Shown: positions 10,856-24,500, counted from the first letter of the stretch. The stretch: DNA of 64,000 bases from Parelaphostrongylus tenuis (GCA_019055375.1 JAHQIW010003620.1:1-64000), one strand, 5' to 3'. Notes: generated by a model not told the origin, from the letters alone. Numbers and translations are program-made.

Positions 10856-11814
10856 TATTGCTATCGGAATTCATTTTTATTCAATCGCATATTGCGGTGA
10901 TATGATGTTACAATCAAGCCAATAATGTAGAGTGGTGTGCAAAAACATTTGCATCAACCGGAATTGGAACCCAGATTTCACTCCTACCGGGAGTGTGTGA
11001 TTAACAGTTGCACTCAAAAATGATAACCTGGTAAATTGAAATTTGAGCTGTGGCATTAAGAAAACACTCGAAAAGAGAGGTATGATATACTAATGACATC
11101 AGGCAAGGGCAATCGAGTGTGCAACACTGTGTGTTCCGTGATAATTTCGCCGGAGATAGAGTGTAAAATGTTTGCCGTCGCCTACTCCTAGTATAGGGGA
11201 CCGAGCGCCACGACAGAAATGGCTAGAGACGAAGGGTAACTGCTCGACTGACGAGACCATCAAGGTCGAAACACGTGTATTGGGCTCTATAGGTCAGCCC
11301 ATTTAACAGACCACATGACATGAGTGACTCAAAAATGATTATCTGGGATAATGAAATCTAAGCTGTGGTCTTAAGAAAACACTCGAAAAGAAAGGAATGT
11401 TTGGCACTGTGTAATGCTATGAGGACGATTGTTTTAATCGTCAAAATGCGAGGATTACATAATTTGTAGGTTAAATATATGCAGAGATGATCCAAAATAC
11501 TCTAGTTTGTCCGAAACGGTGAAATCGTATTGATAACACATATAGAAACTATTGTGTATAACAAAGTAAAAAAAAGTGTTTGGTACTCTGCTATGCTATA
11601 GCAATCCTTGTTCAAACTATCAAAATGAAAGAATTCCATAATTGGAATGAAAGGTATATGCAGAATTGATCTAATATATACTCCACTTGATCCGAATCAC
11701 AGCAGAAACAACAAGAACAACAACAACAACAAACAATTTCGCACCAGCTCAAGCAGCTGAGTTTTTCATATTCAAATAATTGACTTCATTGTCGAGGTTG
11801 ATAGGGAGTCTATT

Positions 11815-12650
11815 TTTCGAATTATACTATAATGATCCGCTGTCAAGTTTAACGATACCAAAACGTTCTATGCGCGAAATGGCTCGAGAACTGCGAGTGG
11901 AACATCGGAAACAATATAAAAAATATGCTGAAGCTGTGCAGTTACAAGATAATTCGTGTTCATGGATCTGGGCAAAATGATATAAGAAAAAGGCCTCCGA
12001 AGGCTCATCGAATGATTCGTTTGTCCAGCCGATGCTCTTTTGTCCGGCCGCCTTCTCACCAAGAGAAGATATTTATTGTCGAACCGCTTCACAGTGTTTA
12101 GAATTAACGTCAACTTTTCAAGAACGGTCACCAAAAGGGTGCAGTGGCAAATACCACAGGCTGCAGTAATTTTTCGAATTCTATCTTCCAGGCTGGCATT
12201 TGCGCCAGTGGAAAGACACTGTTGGTTTCGCTAACGGAAACGCCAAAATCAACGCTGCCAGCTACCATCAGCTAGTTTTGCGGGGCCTACTGAAGAATTG
12301 AACTACTTAATACTTAGGCGCCGATAGATTTACGCATCTGCAGGACTGGTCTATTACGCATGCGGTCCGCTCAATGACGGCAATCTGTCGAGAGCTGTTT
12401 TCAGATTTTTGAGTCGAGGACATTTGGCCGCGAATTCGGACCTCAGCCAAAAGGACCACTCTTTTTAGACCTTGCTGGAGGAACAAGTCACCTTTACTTT
12501 CCACAATACTAAAACGGCTTTGAGATATATGTGAGACGAATTTACGGTGGAAACATGGGAGAGCATCGATGGAAATTTTCTCAAACGACTTCGTAAATGT
12601 ACAAGGGCCAAAGGAGGCAATCTTGAGAATTTGTTGCGGATTTTTTTTGT
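11815..12650 (+). pseudogene. Tc1/mariner-type transposase relic (unit B)
   Basis: Second copy of the transposase relic. MREMARELRV is readable, and the C-terminal end shows ESIDGNFLKRLRKCTRAKGG preceded by LLEEQVTF, matching the mariner L-E-E-x-V and R-L-x-x-C-x-x-A-K-G-G pattern. At least three stops and several frameshifts break it. It is almost base-for-base the inverse of the unit C copy, so it is a recent duplicate of that pseudogene. Confidence 0.7.
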
Positions 12651-12715
12651 GTATTGCTAAAACTGCTATTCTGGTAAGCTTAACTGATCCTTCAATAAAA
12701 TGAAGTCAATAAACC

Positions 12716-12975
12716 CAATGATGTAGAGCAGTGTGCAGAAACGTTTGCGTCAGCCGGGATTTGAACCAGATCTTGCTCTTTCCTGGAACATGTGCTAAAC
12801 CGTTACAGCACCGACGCTCGCTTAGTAATCCACTCCTTCATCGCTACAGCGCGTTATCTATCAACAGCCAAACGTCTATGTGTGGCGCGGCAGTCATTAT
12901 CGACGGTGAATCCACATATGTCGACAGCGACTGGGTTTCAATAATTAAACGGAAATCATTCTATTTGACAACCTA
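12716..12975 (-). repeat. tRNA-headed SINE-like element (unit B)
   Basis: On the minus strand: gtgctgtaacggtttagcac (A-box region) and ggttcaaatcccggctgac (B-box region). This is a better tRNA match than the unit A copy. The 5' half does not pair with the 3' acceptor half, so it is a SINE or pseudogene and not a tRNA gene. Confidence 0.55.
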
Positions 12976-13014
12976 TTGCGGTGTTATGATGTTACAATAA
13001 ACCCAGTGATGTAG

Positions 13015-13549
13015 AGTGGTGCTTCGTTCTGTTGACAATTACAACTCATTTTATGCTAACAAAAATACAAAATCCACTGGCATTTTCTAGTTCCTCGCAT
13101 CGAACTCTATCGAATGCTCTCATCTTAGCTTAAACGATATAAATCGCAGCCGGAATATACATTAAATCTCGTATGTAATCACCCCAATACGATACACCAC
13201 ACTTCTCTTTTGACCGTTGAAACTAAGTTCATTTTACAAAAATACGAGATCTGCAGGCATTTCTCTAGTTCCTTGCAACAAACTCTATCTAAAAAGCCCT
13301 CGTCTTTGCTTAAAAGATTCAACTCGCAGCCGGAATATATATGAAATCTTGTATGTAATCACCGTAATATGATACATCACATTTCTCTTCTGACCGTTAC
13401 AACTCAGTTCATGATAGAGGAATACAAGTTTCACTGGCATCTTCCAGTTCCTCGCAACAGACTCTATCTAAAAATGCTGCAATCTTGGCTTATAAGATAC
13501 AAATCACATTTAGAATATGTATGAAAACTGGTTTGTAATTACCCTAATA
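13015..13549. repeat. Satellite S2, three monomers, truncated
   Basis: Tandem monomers of about 180 bp, each with ttgcaacaaactctatcta-like, cagccggaatata and gtatgtaatcacc blocks. This is the inverse of the distal part of the array at 20600-21560. It breaks mid-monomer at 13549. Confidence 0.85.
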
Positions 13550-16220
13550 GTACCGAGTAATTACCCGAGTCTATAGTATAATGGGTCCACCTCAGCTTTT
13601 ATTAATTGTTTTAAGTTTTGGAGTTGTAGTTGATTATACTGACTTCTTCCAATTTGGACATAGAAACGAAATGACCAGGCGCGATGATAGGATTATGCAA
13701 GAAATGACTGCCCACTCCAGTAATATTTTGTAGAGCACGAATGACGGGGATTCATTTAGCTAATTGACACATGTCGTCTTTCTTGCTTTTCGCCTCATTT
13801 GGGACGCTCACATGGAATTTTATGCGACAATGGAACTCAAGAAGAGGGCAGAGGCTGGTGTCGGAGCAGAAGGCTTTGCTATTAAATGGAAGGCAAGAAG
13901 TTGTCTCTATGGAGAGCCTTGGCTCACAGGCTCGCTCCAAGTGATGTCCTGCTTAACTCGAGATTTGAACGCCGCTTACTTACCATCTAACTACTCGACA
14001 ACGTAGACGGGAGCACCCATTGTCAGACCATTCGAAAAATCTTAATGTACTGTAATATGCGAGATCACTTTTGACAAAAAGCTTTGTTCTGTGGTTGTTT
14101 CCGTATGACCATGTCGGGAGTACTCTCTTCTGCCTTTATTTTGACTCTCAATTTTCTCACAGTTTGAAGCAGCTGATGTAACGGTAACGTCTCGTATCGT
14201 GAGAATGAAGGCTCTCATGGCAACGGAGACGGATGAAGCACAATATTTTCGCACAGAGACGCAGATGCCTCGCCCCCTGAGTGCCGCACAAGAGACGGCG
14301 CCACGCCGCCTGCCTATAAACGGTGGTTGTCAAAGGGCTAATATAGGTCTGTTTATAACTTGCGGATGGGATCGGCATTCCTTAGCTTGCAAGGCATCGT
14401 TGGAAAGACGAATACTTGCAGTACATCCAGTCGAGACGGATTAGCACCTACCAGCCACATGAGGCACTAAACTTTTGGGCATACTTCTCAGAGCAAATGT
14501 GCGGCAAAGTGAATTACAATCGTTATTAGGACATGTATCTATTCTTCCTTATATAGATATGGATGAAAAGATAGGAAAAATTAATGTTGTTTTAGCATGC
14601 GATATGGGATTTCCGGATTCTGACTTATTGCCAGCGCACGCTTTCCTGCATAGTGTTGTGCGTCGCAATAGAGTATTCTACTTTATAAGAGCATGCAAGT
14701 CTGGAGAACTTTTTGCCTTTTTTTTTGGTAACATTGTATGATAGATTTTATCGACGTTTCAACAACTAATCTTAATATCGAACTGGATAACCGCGAACTT
14801 TTTCGGTACTTCGCCATCCCCATACGCAATAGAACAGTGAACTAGTACCAACGATTTGCTTGGCACACTTCAGCTTCATATCCTCATTTAAGGCCCTATT
14901 ATTAATTTCAGCTCAGGAGAAGTACTAGTTGTTAATGATCCTGTTCCATGCTATCGGAAAAAAGGGCTTATTTTCCATAATGTGATCACTTTGGTTAAGG
15001 GTTGGTTGAATGACACTGTAAGCAGTAAAACAAAAAACTCTGTAAAGCATATCTTTCTATAAAGTACTCTTTTAGGATCAAAACGTATTCATCTTTTATT
15101 CGGCCAAAAGCCAGGTATATTGCGCTTGTTCACGATCCAAGATTTGCTTACGAACTTTTTTAGGAGCAAATCTTTGCACTTAGGAACTCGCATCATAGAA
15201 AGAACACGCCCATGTCTCTTATGTGAAACAAAGTCGTCCATACGTGTACGATATTTGGAGTAGAAGCAATTTTTTTACTATTGGCAACCATCCAGTTAAA
15301 TAATGAAAAATCCGTTTTCTTTTCTGCTCTTGGGATTCCCTAGACGTTGTTATTGAGTTTGCGGACAAATGAAGAGTTATGCCATGTTCTGTTGGGTATA
15401 TGTTGCTCATTGATAAGTGATTAAAAAGTTTGTTTGTGTGGCGATAAAGATGGAAGCAGCGGTCACGTGTGAGCCACACACACATTTAACGGGGCGGTTC
15501 CTTGGTGTGTCTTCAATTGTCGTTCACCACTTGTCAAATAGTTCTAAAATCCGTCACTTCCTCTATTGTAGGTGGCAAGGTGTCATCAGTCTTCTCTTCT
15601 TTTAATACTTTATAAAGCTGATAATTACTCTTCACTCATTTTTTACTTACCATGTGAAAATTGACTACGGAATTTCGTGAATCCTGTTTTCTTGGTTAGT
15701 TAATAGAGGTGTGAACGAGTTTTATTCTGCACAATACTGGCTGATGCTTCCGCGGTTCCTCTTTTATCCGGACCTCAAAAGTCAAATGTATAAGGACTCA
15801 TCGTTTAGTCAGTCATAACAATAGCAGAGAAAGCTGGCTATTCAAGTTTTCGTACGCGTAGTAAGCAGCGTCTTTTACACACTTGTGGAACTTGTGGAAC
15901 AAACACTATTTCTTAGTGCTTTGAATTGCGAAAGTTTGTAACAAGTTTCTCCGAAGAATGCGAAACCGTTGAGACGACAGTCATTGATGGACTGAAAAAA
16001 TTTTCCAACAAATTGGAGTTGGCTCATCGAGATATCAATGGATTATCTAATCAATGCATAGTTTGTACAAAGTTGGTTCTGTAAATCCTCTCATTCAATT
16101 CGTATCGTCGCAACCGTTAGGTACTCGGTGATGCTTGAGAATTTGATTATCCTTGTGTATTTCTTAATATGTTAGTCGAATATATTCTTCATGGAATTTT
16201 GGGATAGTTGCTAGGATACG
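13550..16220. other. No convincing gene
   Basis: Several open frames of 60-90 codons occur (13764-14006 plus, 14199-14444 plus, 14475-14741 plus, 15219-15485 minus), none with a family motif or splice support. At about 13945-14000, on the minus strand, a shortened tRNA-like A box (TAGTTAGATGG) and B box (GTTCAAATCTCG) lie too close together for a tRNA; this is probably a SINE relic. Confidence 0.45.
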
Positions 16221-16221
16221 T

Positions 16222-16402
16222 CCCAATCGTTACTGCAGATAGTCACCGCTGTCTTGGATCCGAGGGAGGCTTTCTCAGACAAGTTTAGTACCAGTTTACT
16301 GACCCTAGACGTATATGAGGACTGCTTAAGCATAGGCAAATCGAATTTGTCTTTCTAGTGACTACTGCCAAACAAGCCTTCAACCACTACGCTACCCACA
16401 TA
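16222..16402 (-). repeat. tRNA-headed SINE (strongylid type)
   Basis: Minus strand: a strong A box (TAGCGTAGTGG), a decayed B box (aaattcgatttgcc), then a body reading aaactggtactaaacttgtc. It shares this body with the SINE at 32690-32870. I know this tRNA head plus ggta..acttgtctg layout as common in hookworm-like genomes, from memory only. Confidence 0.6.
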
Positions 16403-17393
16403 TATGGCAGTAGCCTAAGTACATTTCTGCTTCAAATTTCTTATAATTATTACCATTGATAGTAGTAGTGTTAGTGCTAGTATAGTATAACTATTATTAC
16501 TATTCTCTTTTTTGGTTTGTTATAAACAAAGACTACGCAAAGCGGTCAGTTATTCTTCATTATCCATCTGTTGAGTGAATGAAGTTGAAAGCTATTGAAA
16601 CACAAAACCAATTACTGTAAACTGAGGTTTAGATTGTGATATTTACTGTCTGAGTCCTTATTTGGCCGCTGCCCATGCTGAACTGACTAAAATTATTGTA
16701 AGGGGAGCGCTACAGTATTTTATCAAATCAACTACATCCAGGTATGTTGATCACAAAGACAAAATTTGAATCTTATTGCAGTGGACATTTTCAGACCATT
16801 TCTGATACAATTATTAATTATTGTTGTTCTTAACGATACATGATCAGTATTTTCCTATATGTGCACTATTTTATAGTGCACAAATCATTTTGAGACCATA
16901 GGCATCTTATTTACGCAATTTAAAATTTCTTTCTACCTTGCAATTTTCATATGCGCGACTTTTTCCGAAAATTCGTTTAGAAGAACAAGCGTAATTGTCA
17001 AGGTTTGGTGGTAACAGGAAGAGGACAGAAAATCTTGTCAGTGGTGTTTCTCTTCTCTCTTGAAACGAGAGATGCACAAAAGTGGCGCAGTGCTCGTTGA
17101 TGTCAATATACACTATCGGATTGCTTTTATGAATTTATGTAAGTTCAAGCCATTCGTTCGTCAGCTCGCCTTAAAATACACAACGACAATATTTGCTTAG
17201 AAATTTAGAGTTGTTTGGGTTGAAAACTCTCTAAAAAGGAAACATAATGTTGCTAGTTAGACGAAAAAAAATCTCTTTCCAACATTTCAAAAAGCTAATC
17301 AAAAAAAGGGAGAAAAAGTGAGAAGAAATTCTAAATTGCTGGAGTCGAAGGATACTAGCTTCTTGATCGCAGTGGTTTTTCTGGATATTTCAG
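16403..17393. other. No gene recognised; may hold upstream exons of the RING-like gene
   Basis: AT-rich. The minus frame at 16907-17113 is not supported. If the gene at 17394-18645 is complete, its first exons should be here or further left, but I could not find one with matching phase. Confidence 0.35.
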
Positions 17394-18645
17394 ATCTACG
17401 AAGTGTAAACTTTTACTTCTGCGATTTAGAAAGTGAAGTTGTTCAAGCGGCTGTTTCGTCAACATAACAACTTCAGCCCATATCATCTTTGCCATCGCCT
17501 GAAGCTGTCATACAATCGAGACATTCGTTTTCCTAATACTGCTGTATTTTATCTCTTACATATCTTCAAAATCCTAATTTCAGGCGGAAATCGCTCATTT
17601 TTCACTCCCAAAAATGCGCGACCTGACGACAGCGCTGAAAATGAGCAGGTATAAATAAAATAGAAGACCCTTGTTCAGTATGTCCACTAAATTCATGAGA
17701 ATTCACTTCTTCGTAGTACTCAATGGTTAAATACTTTCTTGCTGGTAAAGGATTTGGATGGCATTCTAATTAGACTAAAGGTGAGATAATGCTATTTCTT
17801 GACTACGTAATCATATCTTTGAAACGTGAAAGTTTTTACTATATCTACCATTGTATGACAGATTTCGAAGTTAGTCATTGAATATAATGATGATGTATTT
17901 CACTCACTCAACATGTAGATTCTGGTATCGAGATAGATTTAGGTAAATCAACAAGAGCAATGCAATGCTTTTCCTCTTAATCAGCTCGTAGCCAATTTGA
18001 CATGTTGTGTTATGCCTGGGCATATTCCTCACACCCATCAGGTGCATTTCATTCCTAATTACTATTTACTCCTCTTCCCTCTTCACGCAAATAAAAAGTG
18101 TGGATTTACGATTTGACTCAGTTAGCTTTGAGACAAGAGGAGACGTCTACAGCTTGGTCTAGTGGACATAATTCATGCAATCATAAATGCTGCTATTCAT
18201 GTGTGCTATCATGGCTTAGACGGAGCAGTTATTGCGGAGACTGTCCTCAGGTAATTAAATTCGCTTGTTTCCACTCTATTACCCGCATACCATGCACTTG
18301 TAAAAACTTATGTTTCATTTCGTTTTTGTTCATTTATCCAACTTTTTTCTTTGGTCGTTATAATTTCTAAACTTCTGTGTCTTTGAATTGGATGCGAAAG
18401 CAAACAAATACAATCCGTAACTTAGAGTCAAATAATGTTCCCTGATCAAATCTAGACGGTTGGAGCTTCAAAAACGGCTCAAAACATCTTCGATTATAAT
18501 TTACTGCTTATCATTTTGTGCTTCTTGCTCTTGACAGTTCTCTTCTTGCCAACGGATTTAAGGACGTGCTAAATAATTTTTTTTCCAGTGTCACGCCACT
18601 ATTCTCAACATCAAGCTGGACCCGTCGCTAACTAGCATTGTATAG
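17394..18645 (+). CDS. RING-finger-like protein, 3' exons (5' end not found)
   Basis: Four exons chain in phase: 17394-17432, 17584-17648, 18122-18250 and 18589-18645 (stop TAG). Acceptors are good (gatatttcag, ctaatttcag, gactcag, ttttttttccag). Donors are A/gtgaag (weak), CAG/gtataa and CAG/gtaatt. The third exon reads CNHKCCYSCVLSWLRR, then CGDCPQ, and the fourth starts C-H-A-T. Together this is C-x-H-x-C-C-x-x-C...W-L...C-P-x-C-H, the second half of a RING finger as in E3 ubiquitin ligases. The first zinc-binding cysteines are not seen, so the domain is incomplete or its start lies in missing exons. No membrane segment is evident. The first 39-base exon is the least certain. Function beyond RING-like zinc binding is inference. 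Confidence 0.55.
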
Positions 18646-18954
18646 GCGTTTTTTGCACATGAAACGTGGCTTGTTGTCAAAAAAATCCTGGTTTATTTTA
18701 CTTACTTATATGTGACAAACGGTTTGCTGAAAAAGGGCGACTGCAATAAGTTGAATTTGTGTTGTATTTGCTCAAGACATGTTGTTCAATTACTCACGCT
18801 TCTCACTACGAAATGGGAACGGTAACATCACATGCTGTCCTATGTCAAATCCTTACCAAACGACGATAATGCTAGGTTGAGGAAATACTTCTTAACACCC
18901 GCTGAAAATTCAAAGTTTTTACATAGGTTCAACTGAAAACAGTAATAACTATCC

Positions 18955-19275
18955 TTCAAAACAAAGACTAGCATAGTCCACAATCTGCATGCTTCCGAAT
19001 TTTCTCGGAATCGTCACTCCTTAGGCTTTGAATCAAAAAACTTCTGTCGTGCCTCTTCAACTTGATCAAATGTCCTAAATCGTCCATGCAGGAAATGTTG
19101 TATTGAGCGAAAATGGACCATAATCGGGCGACCCAGCATCTGGACTATAGGCTGAGTGCGGCATGACCTCGACTCACTCCAGTTCATCAAGATTTTCCTC
19201 ACTCTTCTTTGCCGTGTGAGGTTTGGCTTTGTGGGACATAACTCAATTGTTATTGTGCAGCAAAATTTTAAAGTT
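18955..19275 (-). pseudogene. Mariner transposase relic, C-terminal part
   Basis: Minus-strand frames give a mariner catalytic-domain end: AKPHTAKKSEENLDELEWEV, then MPHSAYSPD (the usual P-P-Y-S-P-D-L-A-P region), then RSIQHFLHGRFRTFDQVEEA and FFDSKPKE. This is a different mariner subfamily from the relic in units A, B and C. A frameshift lies between the S-P-D motif and the R-S-I-Q-H motif, and only about the last third of the protein is present. Confidence 0.8.
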
Positions 19276-20600
19276 TGTGCCGTTCTGCCTTTTCAATACG
19301 AACCAGCGCAAATAAGATCGTGTTTTGCACTGTAAGGCGTAGTTTGCTAGGCTTAGGCTTAGTAGCAGGTTTATTCGGCAAATAGAATGAAAATAAAGCT
19401 AAAGCTCATAAGACGGTTAGAATGGAATTTGTTCTACAAATCCATTGCGGAGCACATGAAAAGCTTTGCGGAAAGAGAAGAAAATTTTCAAATAAACGAA
19501 AATCGATGTGATAACGCGCGCCGGATCTGGACTTCTTCTTTACTTTCATACTACAGCGCACTGAAAAAGCCTCCCAACATGGCAAGCATACTCTCAAAAT
19601 CATTGACATTTGACTTTTTGAATAAATTCTAAAAGTCAATAACGCCCTCAAAGCCGTTCAATAAATCCAATTGATCTTTCAGTTTTCTCACATAAAGAAT
19701 AAGTTGTTAAACAAACGTTTAGAATTTTGCACATCACTCAATACTAGGTATAAATTTACAAAACCGTACCACCGCTAAAAGCGGTTTGTAAAAGGTATTC
19801 TTGTCGTCTCAATAATTTATCGACTGTTTACAACAAAACTCGCCGTTAAAAGTAACAAAGTAAACTCCCTGAAGCCATCTGCATGGGTCAAAGCATCTAA
19901 TAATCATAAGTAATCAAAGAGATCAGCATGTGCACAAATTCAACCGTCGAGAAATGTGTGGATTTCATAGACGAGAGTTTGTCGTGAATGTCATGAATAA
20001 ATTCGTGTCCTCTTGGTTTTTTCGAATTGTACAGTGATTCCGAAAGGCAGATTGACTCGAACTCTACTTAATCAAACGTTTCATATTTTTTACAGGAAAA
20101 ACGAAGTGCACCAGCTTCTATCATTTATGTGCTGAATCATTTCCTCCCTCTTAATCCGTTTTAAGCCACGAAAATCATTCATTGAAGACCGCCCGCGTAC
20201 GTCTTGCAGGAGCTAGAGTGTGATTGGCTCAGTTCTGAGAAATCCGCCCTAAACTATGACTAAAGATCGCGAGACAATCCTCTTCACTTCTCGTTCTTAG
20301 GTTTCCTGGAATTTATCCGCAACGTTTGGCAACATTTGACAGCGTCGATGCAAGTGCAAATCTATCCTCACTCGTAGACCATAAAGTGATTGTGGCCTAC
20401 ATTAGACTATATCTGAATGTTATTGGACGCACCAAAAGAGTAGGGAATTGTCATCACATAAATGCAAAATTCAGGATAAGGTATTCAACAAGGCGGCACG
20501 GTATTACGAACACTACTACCTCACCATAGTGTATAATGAAGATGCTTGATTAGTACGAGAAGAGCGTGTGCAATAATGGAAACGTTTTCTCAAATCTTCG
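19276..20600. other. No gene seen
   Basis: AT-rich. The frames at 19387-19632 (plus) and 19406-19651 (minus) overlap each other and show no motif. Confidence 0.45.
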
Positions 20601-21560
20601 CTTTCCGGACGTCTTTTAGCATGGACTCAGTTGTAACGGTCAGCAGAGGAAGGTGCCGTATCATATTATGGTGTTTACACACACGATTTCATACATATTC
20701 CGGGTGCGATTTCAATCGATGAGGCCAAGACGAGAGCACGTATAGATAGAGTCCGTTGCGAGGAATTAGAAAGTACCAGTGGATTTTGTATTTTTTTTGC
20801 ATGAACTGAGTTGTAGCCGTCAATAGAGGAAGGCGTTGTATCAAATTAGCGTGATTACATGCGAGATTATACATATACTCCGCCTGCAATTTGTATCGTT
20901 TGAGCAAAGATGAAAACATTTTTAGACAGAATTCTTTGCGAGAACTAGAAAGTGCCAGTGGATCTTGTATTCTTTTAGCATGAACTGAGTTGTAGCGGTC
21001 AATAGAGTAAGGTGCTATATCATATTAGGGTAATCACAAACCAGTTTTCATACATATTCCAAATGTGATTTGTATCTTATAAGCCAAGATTGCAGCATTT
21101 TTAGATAGAGTCTGTTGCGAGGAACTGGAAGATGCCAGTGAAACTTGTATTCCTCTACTCATGAACTGAGTTGTAACGGTCAGAAGAGAAATATGATGTA
21201 TCATATTACGGTGATTACATACAAGATTTCATATATATTCCGGCTGCGAGTTGAATCTTTTAAGCAAAGACGAGGGCTTTTTAGATAGAGTTTGTTGCAA
21301 GGAACTAGAGAAATGCCTGCGGATCTCGTATTTTTGTAAAATGAACTTAGTTTCAACGGTCAAAAGAGAAGTGTGGTGTATCGTATTGGGGTGATTACAT
21401 ACGAGATTTAATGTATATTCCGGCTGCGATTTATATCGTTTAAGCTAAGATGAGAGCATTCGATAGAGTTCGATGCGAGGAACTAGAAAATGCCAGTGGA
21501 TTTTGTATTTTTGTTAGCATAAAATGAGTTGTAATTGTCAACAGAACGAAGCACCACTCT
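20600..21560. repeat. Satellite S2 array, about five monomers of 178-184 bp
   Basis: Monomer boundaries marked by tgagttgta(a/g)cggtca fall at about 20631, 20815, 20993, 21173, 21353 and 21531. The left part (20600-21022) is not copied into the left arm. The right part is the source of 13015-13549. Confidence 0.88.
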
Positions 21561-24500
21561 ACATCACTGGGCTTATTGTAACATCATAACACCGCAATAG
21601 GTTGTCAAATAGAATGATTTCCGTTTAATTATTGAAACCCAGTCGCTGTCGACATATGTGGATTCACCGTCGATAATGACTGCCGCGCCACACATAGACG
21701 TTTGGCTGTTGATAGATAACGCGCTGTAGCGTTGAAGGAGTGGATTACTAAGCGAGCGTCGGTGCTGTAACGGTTTAGCACATGTTCCAGGAAAGAGCAA
21801 GATCTGGTTCAAATCCCGGCTGACGCAAACGTTTCTGCACACTGCTCTACATCATTGGGTTTATTGACTTCATTTTATTGAAGGATCAGTTAAGCGTACC
21901 AGAATAGCAGTTTTAGCAATACACAAAAAAATCCGCAACAAATTCTCAAGATTGCCTTCTTTGGCCCTTGTACATTTACGAAGTCGTTTGAGAAAATTTC
22001 CATCGATGCTCTCCCATGTTTCCACCGTAAATTCGTCTCACATATATCTCAAAGCCGTTTTTAGTATTGTGGAAAGTAAAGGTGACTTGTTCCTCCAGCA
22101 AGGTCTAAAAAGAGTGGTCCTTTTGGCTGAGGTCCGAATTCGCGGCCAAATGTCCTCGACTCAAAAATCTGAAAACAGCTCTCGACAGATTGCCGTCACT
22201 GAGCGGACCGCATGCGTAATAGACCAGTCCTGCAGATGCGTAAATCTATCGGCGCCTAAGTATTAAGTAGTTCAATTCTTCAGTAGGCCCCGCAAAACTA
22301 GCTGATGGTAGCTGGCAGCGTTGATTTTGGCGTTTCCGTTAGCGAAACCAACAGTGTCTTTCCACTGGCGCAAATGCCAGCCTGGAAGATAGAATTCGAA
22401 AAATTACTGCAGCCTGTGGTATTTGCCACTGCACCCTTTTGGTGACCGTTCTTGAAAAGTTGACGTTAATTCTAAACACTGTGAAGCGGTTCGACAATAA
22501 ATATCTTCTCTTGGTGAGAAGGCGGCCGGACAAAAGAGCATCGGCTGGACAAACGAATCATTCGATGAGCCTTCGGAGGCCTTTTTCTTATATCATTTTG
22601 CCCAGATCCATGAACACGAATTATCTTGTAACTGCACAGCTTCAGCATATTTTTTATATTGTTTCCGATGTTCCACTCGCAGTTCTCGAGCCATTTCGCG
22701 CATAGAACGTTTTGGTATCGTTAAACTTGACAGCGGATCATTATAGTATAATTCGAAAAATAGACTCCCTATCAACCTCGACAATGAAGTCAATTATTTG
22801 AATATGAAAAACTCAGCTGCTTGAGCTGGTGCGAAATTGTTTGTTGTTGTTGTTGTTCTTGTTGTTTCTGCTGTGATTCGGATCAAGTGGAGTATATTAG
22901 ATCAATTCTGCATATACCTTTCATTCCAATTATGGAATTCTTGCATTTTGATAGTTTGAACAAGGATTGCTATAGCATAGCAGAGTACCAAACACTTTTT
23001 TTTTTACTTCGTTATACACAATAGTTTCTATATGTGTTATCAATACGATTTCACCGTTTCGGACAAACTAGAGTATTTTGGATCATCTCTGCATATATTT
23101 AACCTACAAATTATGTAATCCTCGCATTTTGACGATTAAAACAATCGTCCTCATAGCATTACACAGTGCCAAACATTCCTTTCTTTTCGAGTGTTTTCTT
23201 AAGACCACAGCTTAGATTTCATTATCCCAGATAATCATTTTTGAGTCACTCATGTCATGTGGTCTGTTAAATGGGCTGACCTATAGAGCCCAATACACGT
23301 GTTTCGACCTTGATGGTCTCGTCAGTCGAGCAGTTACCCTTCGTCTCTAGCCATTTCTGTCGTGGCGCTCGGTCCCCTATACTAGGAGTAGGCGACGGCA
23401 AACATTTTACACTCTATCTCCGGCGAAATTATCACGGAACACACAGTGTTGCACACTCGATTGCCCTTGCCTGATGTCATTAGTATATCATACCTCTCTT
23501 TTCGAGTGTTTTCTTAATGCCACAGCTCAAATTTCAATTTACCAGGTTATCATTTTTGAGTGCAACTGTTAATCACACACTCCCGGTAGGAGTGAAATCT
23601 GGGTTCCAATTCCGGTTGATGCAAATGTTTTTGCACACCACTCTACATTATTGGCTTGATTGTAACATCATATCACCGCAATATGCGATTGAATAAAAAT
23701 GAATTCCGATAGCAATATCATACAATTTCATTTACTTGCGGTTGATAGATTTGGCGTTTGTTGCTTCAGTGCCAAAACTTTTGAAACGACCCAATGTTTG
23801 AGCGCTTGTGGTAATGAAATTTCCAGCGGTAATGATAAAAGTCTAAAAATAACTGTAAACTACCATATTGTCATTGTAGCCAACAGCGCGAGAGTACAAA
23901 TTGGTTGTCAAGGGATGCAACAATAAGTGCAGTAATAATAGTATGGTCAAAAGAATCCTTTTTCACAACGATATAAGAGATTCGCTTTCGATTATACCAT
24001 TATAATTCTGTTCTTTGGATGATATGAGATTTACTTCCTACCTTATCGATGTGAAGCTTATTATTCGAACACGATTGGAAATTATAAATCCGAATTTCAT
24101 TAGACTTAAACATAGTGGGACTCGTCAAAGTATCGTTTTTCGTTGCAGTTGCAGCTCTTTCGTAGCACACTCGGAAAATCGAGTTTTCTCTATTAGTTTT
24201 TCGTTTTTTAACTTCTGGGCATAGTTGGACTTTACGAGACCTTGCTATTTCAAATTAATTTACACGACCACTACAATAAAACCAAGTCTCCGTCATAACC
24301 TAACAAAGTTTACATTCCTTGATATACGCTAGTGCATGACAAATTACCGCCTATTATATAAAAACGGCCACGGACCTCCCTCTTTGATGGATCCTGCCCG
24401 GTTAGTCGCGAGGAGACATTGAGCGTCCCCAGGTGGTGGAAAGGGGAATAAATGCGAACCAAAAGCGACCTTGTGCTTTCCAGAGGCGCTGGTAGATTCA

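Larger units (their letters stand above)
9887..13549. repeat. Left arm of a near-identical inverted repeat (unit B plus flanks)
   Basis: The 3663 bases are the reverse complement of 21023-24688 with only scattered differences. Four of them are a Phe-to-Ile codon change and similar single substitutions that I could see by comparing frames. Both ends of the left arm fall inside longer elements that continue only on the right: an RTE 5' end at 9887 and satellite S2 at 13549. The right arm is therefore the source. The loop between the arms is about 7.5 kb. Confidence 0.92.

Noticed and set aside
14199..14444. 81-codon plus frame with an overlapping minus frame
   Set aside because: No motif, both strands open, no splice support.
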